Positions 18,084 through 27,349 of a stretch of DNA of 64,000 bases are shown here, piece after piece; the first letter of the stretch is position 1, and each line of letters begins with the position of its first letter. This DNA is from Saprospiraceae bacterium (GTDB lineage Bacteria > Bacteroidota > Bacteroidia > Chitinophagales > Saprospiraceae), in contig JADJWV010000002.1 in assembly GCA_016716185.1 (NCBI GenBank), positions 124,001 through 188,000 of the forward strand, in the 5' to 3' direction. Position numbers and translations under genes: made by a program. The notes beneath the pieces were generated by a model. The model was not told the origin of the DNA. It searched no databases and saw only the letters and a list, made by a program, of their open reading frames with translations.

Positions 18084-19166
18084 TTAAACAGAAATACTCT
18101 TTAAAAATCTTTCTAATTCAACTATCGCAGATTTCATAATTACAAACTCCAAATAAGGATGCTTTTGCTCCTGCAAATAAATACTTCCGGGATCATTGGC
18201 TTCCCAGCAGAAATGGATGACGGGAATTCCGCTGGCTACGTATTCATCGAGTTTGCTGGGAATGCCCGGATAATTTTTATTTGCAAAATTTAATAAAATA
18301 TGCGTAGTGGAATAAGCCGCTAACAGTTTTTCATCCGAATCGCAAATTCCCGTTTGAATCCAGGATGAGTGCGGGCGTATTTTTTGCAATAAGGGGGAAT
18401 ACATCATACCTAACAATTGTAAGTTAAATTGCATCTCTGGAAATTGAGTGTATAAATTTATGAAAAGATCTATTTCTGCAAGTCCATCGCGTATTCCTTC
18501 ATAGGTATTACCAATAAAGGTCAATTGTAAGGTACCGGAAGTTGGCCGTTTCAATGTTGAAAAATCGAGCCGGTTGCCATTGGGAAGTACCTCAAATTTA
18601 GCGTAGTCCAGATGGTATTTCTCCGCAAAATAATTCCGCATCGAATTCGCATTGACACGAATGTGGTCACAAGTGGAAAGTACTTTTTGTTCAAAATGCG
18701 GATTCCATTTTTTGAAAGGATGGGCTTTTTGATGTGGAAGATAAAAAAGATCCCCTATGTCGGCAGTCCAAACCTGTTTGTGAATTTTTTTGAGGTAGTA
18801 TCCAACGAGGTGTATGCTGAAGGGATGTGATACCGTATAAATATGGTCATCGCGTTTGCGAAGGAAGAGTATGTAATAGACTAAACTCAAGAGGGCGAAG
18901 AATACTTTATCATCGGGCCAGATGAATTTGTGAAAAAATCGCAGGAGGGAATATCTTTTGAGTTGCTGGCGTAAGGGACTCTTTTGGTTTCTTTTGAATC
19001 CAATCCGGTATATGTTTTTTTCATCTTTAACTTCCCCCTTTTCACACTTTGATGAAATGACCAGGTAATCCCGATTCGGATGCAGAGAGCGAATCTGGTT
19101 TTCCATTCTAAATGCCCTCGGGTTTCTCATCGGAGGGAAATTAAAACTAAAGAAAACGACGCGCAT
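18084..19166 (-). CDS. Glycosyltransferase, GT4-like
   Basis: A 360-residue protein starting MRVVFFSFNFPPMRNPRAFR, the standard opening of a GT-B enzyme that builds surface glycans. The middle contains LSTCDHIRVNANSMRNYF and EVLPNGNR before the second Rossmann domain (LQLTFIGNTYEGIRDGLAEID). The C-terminal half carries a degenerate donor-site signature (YPGIPSKLDEYVASGIPVIHF), with Lys-Leu-Asp-Glu in the usual K-x-x-E position. I used the internal ATG at 19166 because the six residues before it do not fit the family. The gene stands alone, facing away from its neighbours. Confidence 0.82.
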   Translation of the reverse strand: MRVVFFSFNFPPMRNPRAFRMENQIRSLHPNRDYLVISSKCEKGEVKDEKNIYRIGFKRNQKSPLRQQLKRYSLLRFFHKFIWPDDKVFFALLSLVYYILFLRKRDDHIYTVSHPFSIHLVGYYLKKIHKQVWTADIGDLFYLPHQKAHPFKKWNPHFEQKVLSTCDHIRVNANSMRNYFAEKYHLDYAKFEVLPNGNRLDFSTLKRPTSGTLQLTFIGNTYEGIRDGLAEIDLFINLYTQFPEMQFNLQLLGMMYSPLLQKIRPHSSWIQTGICDSDEKLLAAYSTTHILLNFANKNYPGIPSKLDEYVASGIPVIHFCWEANDPGSIYLQEQKHPYLEFVIMKSAIVELERFLKSISV

Positions 19167-19263
19167 GAGCACAAAGTAAGGCAATTCTCCTGCTATCTGA
19201 TTGATTTTTCAGGTAAACCACTCAGGGCCTAGAAATTATCGGATGGATGTCAACAAAAATTGA

Positions 19264-20325
19264 ATGGGCTCCGTAGATTTACAGGGAATTAAGAGAGCTT
19301 GTATGCAAAAAATTCCAAACAGTATCATCAGGCAAGGTTTTCATTTAATTCTGATCCTTTTGTTGGGAAGCCTGATCTTCTGGCAGTTGCATCTTTTTGT
19401 ACCTGCTTTCTTGGGTTCTTATACCTTGTATATTCTTCTTCGCAAACCTTATATTTTCCTGATCTCCCGATGGAATTTACCGAAAGGACTTGCAGCCATG
19501 ACACTCATGATCCTAAGCCTTCTGGTGATTGTCATCCCCTTGAATACGCTCATTCGCATGCTGAGTTCGAGGATTCTGCCGCAGATCAAAGACGCCAATT
19601 CCATATGGACGTCTGTTGAACAATTTATTCACGAGCTGGAAATCAAATACAATATTGCGATTTTAACAAAAGAACATGTAGGCAGCATCGGCGATTTCAT
19701 ACTGAAGGAATCCAGCAATGTATTGTCCGCGACATTCAACAGCATTGGTTTGATTGCCATCATGTATTTTGTTTTGTTTTTTCTGCTCACCGGTGGTGCC
19801 AAAATGGAACATGTATTTACTTCCTGGTTACCACTGAAAATAAAAAATCTGAATTATTTCAGAGAGCATCTGAACAGTTTGGTGTATTCGAATGCTATAG
19901 GTATCCCATTGGTTTCTCTTTTTCAATCTCTGGTTGCATTTATTGGTTATTGGATTGCGGGCATCGATGAGCCTTTTTTGTGGTTTGTAGTGACCTTCTT
20001 TGCATCTTTTATTCCTTTTCTGGGGGCCATGGTTGTTTATATTCCATTGTCGATAATGCTGATACATATCGGGCAGAATAATTATGGGATCTTTCTTTTG
20101 CTTTATGGGTTTGTGATCGTCGGATCCGTTGATAATCTGTTTCGGCTGGCTATTCAAAAAAGAATCGGCGATACCCATCCATTAATCACGATATTTGGGG
20201 TGATAGCCGGATTAAAACTGTTTGGCTTCATCGGATTGATCTTTGGTCCCATCATCATCTCATTATTTATTTTGCTTGTCGATGTTTATCTTAAGGAATA
20301 TGGTGAATACAGTGCCGATGATTAG
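19264..20325 (+). CDS. AI-2E family transporter (PerM/YdiK-like)
   Basis: A 353-residue integral membrane protein with about seven or eight hydrophobic segments: paired helices near residues 28-60, one at 70-95, then a soluble stretch (~100-160) and the C-terminal bundle. The signature is visible in LVSLFQSLVAFIGYWIAGI, FASFIPFLGAMVVYIPLSI and the end GLKLFGFIGLIFGPIII. The family includes exporters of signalling molecules and sodium-proton antiporters, and the substrate here is unknown. An alternative start is the ATG 13 codons in (19303). Confidence 0.85.
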   Translation: MGSVDLQGIKRACMQKIPNSIIRQGFHLILILLLGSLIFWQLHLFVPAFLGSYTLYILLRKPYIFLISRWNLPKGLAAMTLMILSLLVIVIPLNTLIRMLSSRILPQIKDANSIWTSVEQFIHELEIKYNIAILTKEHVGSIGDFILKESSNVLSATFNSIGLIAIMYFVLFFLLTGGAKMEHVFTSWLPLKIKNLNYFREHLNSLVYSNAIGIPLVSLFQSLVAFIGYWIAGIDEPFLWFVVTFFASFIPFLGAMVVYIPLSIMLIHIGQNNYGIFLLLYGFVIVGSVDNLFRLAIQKRIGDTHPLITIFGVIAGLKLFGFIGLIFGPIIISLFILLVDVYLKEYGEYSADD

Positions 20326-20485
20326 TGTTTTGGTTCATCCATCCATGGTTCTTATACCATGCGACATACCCCTTTCATCCATGAAGCCAATCAAATCGTT
20401 TGTAGTCCGGTTGCCCTGATCATTTTTCCTGTACCAAACCATTTGATTTTTAATAATTTAGCGCTTCTTTTCTGAATTTAAGGGC

Positions 20486-23485
20486 ATGATATCTTACAAA
20501 AACATTCTTACACTAGCTGCAGTAATGAGTGCGGTCTGTTGCTGCGAGGCACAACTTACTTTTCCGGTAAACGGATTGCGGTATCCGGATAACCACCAAA
20601 TCCTTATTCGCAATGCTGTGATTCATCAGGATAGCGGACTCGTCCAACACCATGCGCAATTGCTGATCAGGAATGGAAAAATTGTCAGCATTGGCAAGCA
20701 GATTCAAGCTACGGATTCCGTGGTAGTGATTGATATGGAGGGCAAACACATTTATCCGGCTTTTATTGAACCGTTATGTTCCATTGGAATGCCTGAGCAA
20801 AAAAGGAATGCATCGGAAAACAACTACGTGAGCAACAGGAATGGTAGTTTTTCCTGGAACGAATCGCTGCGTTGTGATGTTGACGCCGCCGCTCTATTGA
20901 AAAATCCCGAAGATATGGCGGCCAAATTCCGTCAAGCCGGTTATGCACTTGCTCAGACTCATCAGGCTGATGGAATCTCCAGAGGAAAAGCCTGTGTGAT
21001 CCAACTGCGTCCGGGAGAGGAAAACGAAATTATTCTGAAAAATTCATCTGCCCATATAATGAGCTTTCAAAAAGGAAGTTCAAATCAATTTTATCCGGGT
21101 TCGTTGATGGGTATCATCGCCTTGTTGCGCCAAACCTATCTCGATGGAAAATATTACGAAAAAGCCATCAAACCGCATGAAGTCAATTTGTCTTACGAAC
21201 ACTGGAATGCGCTACAAACCCTCCCACAATTTTTTGTAGCCGGAAATCCCTTGAATGCATTGCGTGCTTCGAAAATTGCAAAAGAATTCAATTCTCCATA
21301 TATACTCGTTGGAGACGGAAGAGAATACCAGCAAATTGAAGAGCTTAAAAACACAGGAATGAAATTTGTGGTCCCGGTAAATTTTCCAGCTGTATTTGAA
21401 TTCGACGATCCTTTTGATGCATTGCAAATCGATCTTTCCGATTTAAAACATTGGGAACTTGCGCCTTCCAATCCTGCCATCCTCGCCAGAAATAAAATTC
21501 CGTTTGTTTTTACCGGTGAAGGGCTACAGGACCTTAAAGACTTACTAACAAACGTTCGTAAGTCAGTAAAAAGAGGGCTTTCAGAAAACATGGCAATCCA
21601 TGCACTGACAGCAGGTCCCGCAGAGTATTTACAGATTCAGGACAAAGCAGGTACTCTTCATACAGGTAAGCTTGCGGGATTCATTGTAACAGATGGCGAC
21701 CTGTTTGACGATAAGACTAAAATACTGGAAACCTGGGTTTCGGGCAGAAGATTTCAACATCAGCAGGTGATTCAAAAACAAGCCTTCGATGGTGAATATA
21801 AATTTCAACTGGATACTTCTACGATTCAACTAAAAATTTTTACGGCTGATCATAAAACTCAGCTCAGACTTATTTCCGATGACAGTACCAAAATGAGTTT
21901 GTCGGCGAAAATTGAACAATCCTATCTTAATGGGATGCTGAACAGGAATCATCCCGGGGGTGTAATCTTGTTGTCTGCGTGGAACATTTCCGAAAACAAA
22001 TGGTCTGGTAGAGCCCAACTGGAGAATGGCATCTGGCAGGAATTTGAAATGATTAAAACAGGTTCTGTACGGGATACCCAGGAAAACAGAAACTCCGGCA
22101 AAAAAAATATGAACGACAGTTTAGGCACGGTTACATTTCCATTTACTGCGTTTGGATGGAATGAACGGCCAAAAGCTGAGAACATTTTGATTAAAAATGT
22201 CACTGTTTGGACCAATGAAAAGGAGGGTATTCTGAACAACCACGATGTGCATTTTGAATCAGGAAAAATCCGCGCTCTGGGCTCCAATCTGAAGGTTCCC
22301 GGTGCAATAATCATTGATGGATCTGGTAAACATCTCACGTCGGGTATCATTGACGAACATTCGCATATTGCCATACAAGGAGGGGTGAACGAGTGTTCGC
22401 ATTCCGTTACGGCAGAAGTCAGAATTGGCGATGTAGTCAATAGTGAAGACATCAATATTTACAGACAATTGTCAGGAGGAGTGACTACAGCCCAATTACT
22501 GCATGGATCCTGCAATCCGGTAGGTGGCCAAAGTGCTTTAATTAAAATGAGATGGGGCTATGCACCGGATCAGATGAAATTCGAGCATGCAGATCCTTTC
22601 ATCAAATTTGCATTGGGTGAAAATGTAAAGAGGAGTGGAGGCAACACGAGCAACAGATTTCCGGATACCCGGATGGGCGTAGAGCAAACTTACGTAGATG
22701 CATTTCAACGAGCCAGGCAATACGACCTTGCAATAAAAGCCAATCCGAATACCACCCGGCGCGATTTGCAACTCGAGACGCTGGCCGAAATCCTGAATAA
22801 AAAAAGATTTATTACTTGTCACTCCTATGTGCAATCTGAAATCAATATGATGATGAAAGTTGCCGAACAATTTGGTTTCACATTAAACACGTTTACCCAT
22901 ATTCTTGAAGGTTATAAAGTGGCCGATATCATGCGCAGGCACGGAGCGGGTGCAGCGGGATTTGCAGACTGGTGGGCTTACAAATACGAAGTATATGAAG
23001 CCATACCCTATAACGGCGCAATTCTACATCAACGCGGGGTGACTACCGCATTCAATTCGGATGATGCAGAGATGGCTCGAAGGCTGAATCAGGAAGCAGC
23101 TAAAGCGGTGAAGTATGGAAACGTTCCCGAAGAGGAAGCGCTCAAGTTTGTGACCCTGAATCCAGCCAAACTTTTGCACATCGATCACCGGGTCGGCAGC
23201 ATCAAACCAGGAAAAGATGCAGATCTGGTACTTTGGTCTGATCACCCTTTGTCAGTCCAATCAAAAGCCGATATGACCTTTGTGGATGGCATCCGTTTTT
23301 ACGACAGGAATAAGGATGTTACTCTGCAACAAGTGGTGGCAGCAGAACGAAATCGGCTGATCCAAAAAATGATCAAAGCGAAGTCGGAAGGCGAAAGGTC
23401 GCAGAAGTTTAGTTCCCGCAGACGCAGGATGTACCATTGTGATTCAGAAGGCATGGATGATTACGAAATGGAACATGTTGATTAA
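20486..23485 (+). CDS. Secreted two-domain amidohydrolase
   Basis: A 999-residue protein with a signal peptide ending near CCCEAQ. It contains two amidohydrolase-like units. The first (~residues 35-440) has the beta-sandwich start (LLIRNGKIVSIGKQIQ) but HIYPAFIEPLCSIGM in place of the metal-binding HxH, so it is probably inactive. The second (~565-975) has the metal ligands: DEHSHIA, histidines in CHSYVQSEI and FTHILEGYK, and the catalytic aspartate in FNSDDAEMA. It resembles the imidazolonepropionase-like secreted hydrolases of this phylum, probably acting on peptides or cyclic amides in the periplasm. The next gene, a related protein, follows after 18 bases. Confidence 0.85.
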   Translation: MISYKNILTLAAVMSAVCCCEAQLTFPVNGLRYPDNHQILIRNAVIHQDSGLVQHHAQLLIRNGKIVSIGKQIQATDSVVVIDMEGKHIYPAFIEPLCSIGMPEQKRNASENNYVSNRNGSFSWNESLRCDVDAAALLKNPEDMAAKFRQAGYALAQTHQADGISRGKACVIQLRPGEENEIILKNSSAHIMSFQKGSSNQFYPGSLMGIIALLRQTYLDGKYYEKAIKPHEVNLSYEHWNALQTLPQFFVAGNPLNALRASKIAKEFNSPYILVGDGREYQQIEELKNTGMKFVVPVNFPAVFEFDDPFDALQIDLSDLKHWELAPSNPAILARNKIPFVFTGEGLQDLKDLLTNVRKSVKRGLSENMAIHALTAGPAEYLQIQDKAGTLHTGKLAGFIVTDGDLFDDKTKILETWVSGRRFQHQQVIQKQAFDGEYKFQLDTSTIQLKIFTADHKTQLRLISDDSTKMSLSAKIEQSYLNGMLNRNHPGGVILLSAWNISENKWSGRAQLENGIWQEFEMIKTGSVRDTQENRNSGKKNMNDSLGTVTFPFTAFGWNERPKAENILIKNVTVWTNEKEGILNNHDVHFESGKIRALGSNLKVPGAIIIDGSGKHLTSGIIDEHSHIAIQGGVNECSHSVTAEVRIGDVVNSEDINIYRQLSGGVTTAQLLHGSCNPVGGQSALIKMRWGYAPDQMKFEHADPFIKFALGENVKRSGGNTSNRFPDTRMGVEQTYVDAFQRARQYDLAIKANPNTTRRDLQLETLAEILNKKRFITCHSYVQSEINMMMKVAEQFGFTLNTFTHILEGYKVADIMRRHGAGAAGFADWWAYKYEVYEAIPYNGAILHQRGVTTAFNSDDAEMARRLNQEAAKAVKYGNVPEEEALKFVTLNPAKLLHIDHRVGSIKPGKDADLVLWSDHPLSVQSKADMTFVDGIRFYDRNKDVTLQQVVAAERNRLIQKMIKAKSEGERSQKFSSRRRRMYHCDSEGMDDYEMEHVD
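21545..21562. repeat. CTAAC palindrome copy 2, inside the amidohydrolase gene
   Basis: CTAACAAACGTTCGTAAG differs from copy 1 at one base. It lies in frame and encodes part of the first domain, LTNVRK, so the palindrome coexists with coding function. Confidence 0.7.
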
Positions 23486-23503
23486 CATCTAATAGAATTG
23501 AAA

Positions 23504-24781
23504 ATGAGAAATTTAATTTATATAAGTTTTACTTTGGTATTTTCCTTTTTTGTTCTAAGCCTGAATGCCCAACCTGCTCCTGCGCCCGTGCAACGCGAGG
23601 CCATTGCAGTGACCGGAGCGAAGATCCACGTAGGTGATGGAAAGTTCATCGAAAACGGAATTTTAATTTTTGAAAATTCAAAATTCGTTTACGTAGGAGA
23701 GGATGCAGGAAAAATCAAGGGAATCGCACGAGTTATCGATGTGAAGGGTAGCCATGTTTATCCGGGATTTATTTCCATGGCCTGCAATCTGGGCCTTGCA
23801 GAAATCGAACAGGTCAAGGCTACATTGGATTACCGCGAATTGGGAAATTACAATACGAACATCCGTTCGTTAACTTCGTACAATACAGACAGTAAGGTAA
23901 TTCCTACGGTGCGCAGCAATGGAGTGTTGATGGCTCAGGTAGCGCCGCAGGGTGGTGTTATTTCAGGGCAGTCTTCGGTATTTCAATTGGATGCATGGAA
24001 CTGGGAGGATGCCGTGTATGCAGCCGATGAAGGAATTTTCTTGAACTGGCCGAATCCGGGGGCCGTTGGCCGCAGAAATGCTCCGGACGCAAATGCTGAA
24101 TCTTCCTATCAAAAAGAGACCCATCAGTTGCGCCAATATTTTCAAACTGCGAAGGCCTATGCACACGAACTCAATCCATCAGAAAAACATCTGGCATATG
24201 ATGCCATGCGCGATTTGTGGAGGAACAAAAAAACACTTTACATCCGCGTGTCACAACCGAAAGCCATGATCCATGCCGTATTGTTTGCCAAAGAATTTGG
24301 TCTGGATCCCGTTTTAGTCGGGGCTCAGGGTGCGCAACATGTATTGAGTTTTTTAAAAGAGCATAAGGTTCGCATTGTGTTGGCTCAGACACACCGACTC
24401 CCGGTTTATACCGATGATGCTGTTGACAGCCCATTCAGACTTCCGGCAATCTTGCAGGAAGCCGGAATTTTATTTTGTCTGAGTATGGATGGATTCTGGG
24501 AGCAACGGAATCTTGCTTTTCAGGCAGGACATTGTCTTGGTTATGGATTGAAATACGAAGCTGCAGTTGCTTCGATAAGTTCAAATCCAGCAAAAATATT
24601 GGGAATTGACAAAACCTGTGGGACTCTGGAAACGGGTAAAGATGCAACGTTTGTTATAAGCAACGGTGATGCTTTCGATATGCGCAGTCAGAACATCACA
24701 CATGCTTTCATTCAAGGCAGGGAACTCAATCTGGATGACCGGCAAAAGGAGTTGTACAGGAGGTTTGGCGGGAAACCCTAG
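23504..24781 (+). CDS. Secreted amidohydrolase-like protein lacking the metal motif
   Basis: A 425-residue protein with a signal peptide (hydrophobic residues 3-22, ending NAQ). The fold is that of an amidohydrolase: EAIAVTGAKIHVGDGKFIENG at the start and ISSNPAKILGIDKTCGTLETGKDATFVI near the end. The metal-binding HxH is replaced by YPGFISMACNLGL and the catalytic aspartate region reads LSMDGFWEQR, so catalysis by the usual mechanism is doubtful. It corresponds to the degenerate first domain of the upstream protein, lies 18 bases after it in the same direction, and may be its partner subunit (inference). Confidence 0.78.
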   Translation: MRNLIYISFTLVFSFFVLSLNAQPAPAPVQREAIAVTGAKIHVGDGKFIENGILIFENSKFVYVGEDAGKIKGIARVIDVKGSHVYPGFISMACNLGLAEIEQVKATLDYRELGNYNTNIRSLTSYNTDSKVIPTVRSNGVLMAQVAPQGGVISGQSSVFQLDAWNWEDAVYAADEGIFLNWPNPGAVGRRNAPDANAESSYQKETHQLRQYFQTAKAYAHELNPSEKHLAYDAMRDLWRNKKTLYIRVSQPKAMIHAVLFAKEFGLDPVLVGAQGAQHVLSFLKEHKVRIVLAQTHRLPVYTDDAVDSPFRLPAILQEAGILFCLSMDGFWEQRNLAFQAGHCLGYGLKYEAAVASISSNPAKILGIDKTCGTLETGKDATFVISNGDAFDMRSQNITHAFIQGRELNLDDRQKELYRRFGGKP

Positions 24782-25025
24782 AGAATGGATTATAGATGAT
24801 GCATAATGGAGAATTGGGCTTAAAGCGGGAAGCTAAAAGCGATAAGCGAAGAGAGCAATGTGGAAAGAACAAAGTTCTAAGAGTAAAAAGCTTGTTACTT
24901 TGAGAAGGCTCCTAAAATTTTAATAATAATGACCCAACTACAGAACAATTGAATCCATTAAGAATATCGCATAATATAATTCAACTCACGGGAACTAAAA
25001 GCACAGGGATCGACCTTTTCAAAAA

Positions 25026-25097
25026 GCCTACAAGCCTACAAGGCTACAGGCCTACAGGCCTACAGGCCTACAGGCCTACAGGCCTACAAGCCTACAA
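25026..25097. repeat. Tandem array, 8-bp unit GCCTACAR (9 copies)
   Basis: Nine units of GCCTACAA or GCCTACAG run head to tail, one with GGCTACAG. It is the only array here with an 8-bp rather than 7-bp period. A small open frame crosses it, but only because of the repeat. A CTAAC palindrome begins 11 bases downstream. The preceding stretch (24782-25025) is non-coding and includes loose words such as AAGCGGGAAGCTAAAAGCG. Confidence 0.9.
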
Positions 25098-25108
25098 GTC
25101 ATCCAAAA

Positions 25109-25126
25109 CTAACGATCGTTCATCAA
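25109..25126. repeat. CTAAC palindrome copy 3 (degenerate)
   Basis: CTAACGATCGTTCATCAA keeps the left arm and the core, while the right arm has decayed. It is preceded by AAA and followed by TTTGTAC, matching the flanks of copy 1. It lies directly after the 8-bp array. Confidence 0.6.
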
Positions 25127-25232
25127 TTTGTACTGATCCCTCCTTTATGAATACGGACTGCTAATTTTTACAGACAGACATTATCAAACAACTTTGAGCT
25201 TTCAGCTTTTCGTTTGGAGCTATTCTACTTCC

Positions 25233-25545
25233 TCATTTCAACCTCGACCCGTCAATTTTCGTATCTGCATGTTTCCAGGCTTCAGCGATGCGCTGATCGG
25301 TTTTCATTTCCGACTTCTTGTCTCTTTTGGCGGCGTATGCTTTCTTGAGACCATGTAAAGCCCAGCCATTTTTGGGCTACCACTGAAGATCTTTCTCATA
25401 AACTTTGATCGCTTCGGCGGGTTTGCCGGCTTCCAGGAGTACCGCGCCCAAATGATGGCGGATCGAAAAAAACCAATCTGGTGGTCCAGGTTACCTAATT
25501 TTAAAGCCAGATTTGAATAAACTGTAGTTTCATTGCAAAAAATAA
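25233..25545 (-). pseudogene. Remnant of a TPR-domain gene (3' end)
   Basis: Read on the minus strand, this region encodes the C-terminal end of a tetratricopeptide protein: GAVLLEAGKPAEAIKVYEKD, LQW, a TAG stop where Tyr is expected, then PKNGWALHGLKKAYAAKRDK and a natural TGA at 25233. A one-base frame break lies near 25465, in a run of seven A/T bases, before which NETTVYSNLALKLGNLDHQI is readable. No start or upstream part of the gene exists. Both a stop and a frameshift are present, so this is a decayed fragment rather than a single sequence error. The rest of the spacer to 25747 holds nothing else I can name. Confidence 0.75.
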
Positions 25546-25747
25546 ATTAGCTGAATTTACAATATTTTATATTTGTACAAGGTAAGGTCTTTTATTGGTG
25601 ATTTTCAAGGAACCATATTCGGCCTAGATTTGGGATAAGTCCCTGATTTTCAGCACTTATATCTTTTCTGCCATTAAACTGTTCTCTTACCAGTTTTATT
25701 TTAACTATTGCTAATCGTTGTGTGAATTACATACTAAATCATTTTAT

Positions 25748-27034
25748 ATGAAAAAACCAAAGATGTTATTTTTATTTGTTCTATTGACTTCATTTCTGGC
25801 TGTTCAGGCACAGGATAAAAATGCAGTGCAGGCGGTCAATAGTTATTATACCTGGTTTGATCAGGGAAAATCCCACCAATTCAAACGAGTACTCGACAAA
25901 GCTTTTATGGGAGAAAGTTCGCATGCACCGGCACCTATGGATATGGCAGCCTGGATGGAATGGGCCAATGCTGTTAAAGCGGCTTTTCCTAACATGAAAC
26001 ATGAGCTTCAGGAAATTATTTCGGAAAAAGGCAAGGCAGCCGTGAAGGGTGTATTTAAAGGAACCAATTCCGGAAACTTTATGGAAAAACTTCCTACAAA
26101 CGTGGAAGTCATGTTGCCATTTAATGCGGTATTTCTATTTAAAGGCAGTAAAATAATTTCACTGAGCCTCACTTTTGATCCGCGTTCCTTGGAGACGCAA
26201 TTATATGGCGGTGCAGAAAACCGCGATAAAAAAGCAAAACAGGCAATATTGGATATGGCTGCAGCGATGGATGCCGGTCAGACTGCCAATCTGCCGAATT
26301 TTTGCAGTGCCGACTTTACATACAGCAATCCCGCTTTGCTGGAACCTACCAACATGACAGGCTTTCAAGAACTGGTATCAAACAGAAAAAAGGGTTTCCC
26401 GGATATGAAAACCGAAATCCTTTCTTCAATGCTCACCGGAACTCACATTGTCAGCAAAGGCATTTGGAGAGCAACCCATACCGGAGTCTACAATGATCTG
26501 GAACCTACCGGCAACAAAATGGAAATTAATTTTATTGTGTTGGATGAGTTGGATGCCAAGTTTAAAATCAAAAACCGACTCGTGCAATACGATGTTAAAA
26601 CATTCGAAAATCAATTGAACGCCGGAGTTTCTGACAAAATGCAACAAATCCTGAAAGACATGACCGCCGCAGCTGATGCAGGCGATGCTGATAAATTTGC
26701 CAGCTATTGGGCACCAACCGGTATCAATCATTTCAATGGAAAAGACAATACTGTTGAAGAGACCAAATCCAGAGTCAAGTCATTGAAAAAAGCTTTTCCC
26801 GACGTTACAAGAACCCTCGATGCCATAACTGTATGCGGTAATAAAATATTTATAAGGGGAATCATGTCCGGTGTAAATTCCGGACCCCTAAACGGGAAAC
26901 CAGCAACCAACCGTTATGTCAACATGATTTGGATGGGTGAATACCATTTTAATCCTATGGGTAAAATAGAAGCAGCCTGGACAGAAGTGGATTATGAAAC
27001 ACTGACCAAACAACTTTATCCTGGGAAAAAATAA
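25748..27034 (+). CDS. Secreted protein with three SnoaL-like (NTF2-fold) domains
   Basis: A 428-residue protein with a signal peptide (residues 1-22, ending VQAQ). Three related ~130-residue units follow, each starting with an alpha-helical stretch and a pattern like AFPNMKHELQEII, FPDMKTEILSSM or FPDVTRTLDAITV. These match the ester cyclase/SnoaL-like polyketide cyclase group. Some members are cyclases or isomerases, but many have no known activity. Secretion makes polyketide cyclisation unlikely. I chose the ATG at 25748 because the signal peptide begins there, not at a TTG ten codons earlier. Transcribed alone. A hairpin follows. Confidence 0.78.
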   Translation: MKKPKMLFLFVLLTSFLAVQAQDKNAVQAVNSYYTWFDQGKSHQFKRVLDKAFMGESSHAPAPMDMAAWMEWANAVKAAFPNMKHELQEIISEKGKAAVKGVFKGTNSGNFMEKLPTNVEVMLPFNAVFLFKGSKIISLSLTFDPRSLETQLYGGAENRDKKAKQAILDMAAAMDAGQTANLPNFCSADFTYSNPALLEPTNMTGFQELVSNRKKGFPDMKTEILSSMLTGTHIVSKGIWRATHTGVYNDLEPTGNKMEINFIVLDELDAKFKIKNRLVQYDVKTFENQLNAGVSDKMQQILKDMTAAADAGDADKFASYWAPTGINHFNGKDNTVEETKSRVKSLKKAFPDVTRTLDAITVCGNKIFIRGIMSGVNSGPLNGKPATNRYVNMIWMGEYHFNPMGKIEAAWTEVDYETLTKQLYPGKK

Positions 27035-27104
27035 ATAAGTTCTTAAAATTTAAGAGACAACACGGTGTGTTGTTTACCAATTTTTAAAGAAAGTTAAAAT
27101 TCAT

Positions 27105-27137
27105 AAAGCCATCGGGATTAAAGCTTCCGGTGGCTTT
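27105..27137 (+). terminator. Hairpin downstream of the SnoaL-like gene
   Basis: AAAGCCATCGG (27105-27115) pairs with CCGGTGGCTTT (27127-27137) with one wobble pair, followed by GTGTTTTA. It probably terminates transcription 70 bases after the stop. The rest of the spacer to 27349 shows no gene. Confidence 0.55.
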
Positions 27138-27220
27138 GTGTTTTATACCTTGATTGTAACCTGTGGTCTTAGAGCGAGGAATTGGCAAACCTGGCAACTT
27201 CTTTATGAGAAAAATTTATA

Positions 27221-27253
27221 TTGGGAAACATTTCTGAGAAATGCATATCTTTG
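27221..27253 (+). promoter_or_regulatory. Candidate promoter of the eight-repeat secreted protein
   Basis: TTG at 27221-27223 and TATCTTTG at 27246-27253 are separated by 22 bases. This fits the Bacteroidota -33 TTG and -7 TAnnTTTG elements (usual spacing about 19-22). The start codon is at 27350. Confidence 0.45.
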
Positions 27254-27349
27254 CCACGCACCCGTCACCATTTTCTTTATTCAAAGTCACATTCTAAAGC
27301 CTGATATCCTGGCATTAGAGTCCATTTGTAATTTATTAAATTTTAACAT

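Noticed and set aside
23855..23882. Ninth CTAAC palindrome copy in the second amidohydrolase gene
   Set aside because: ACGAACATCCGTTCGT shares the right arm, but the central spacing differs, so I did not count it.
24949..25164. 71-residue open frame crossing the GCCTACAR array
   Set aside because: The frame is open because of the repeat itself, and the protein is only repeat-derived (GLQAYRPT-like).
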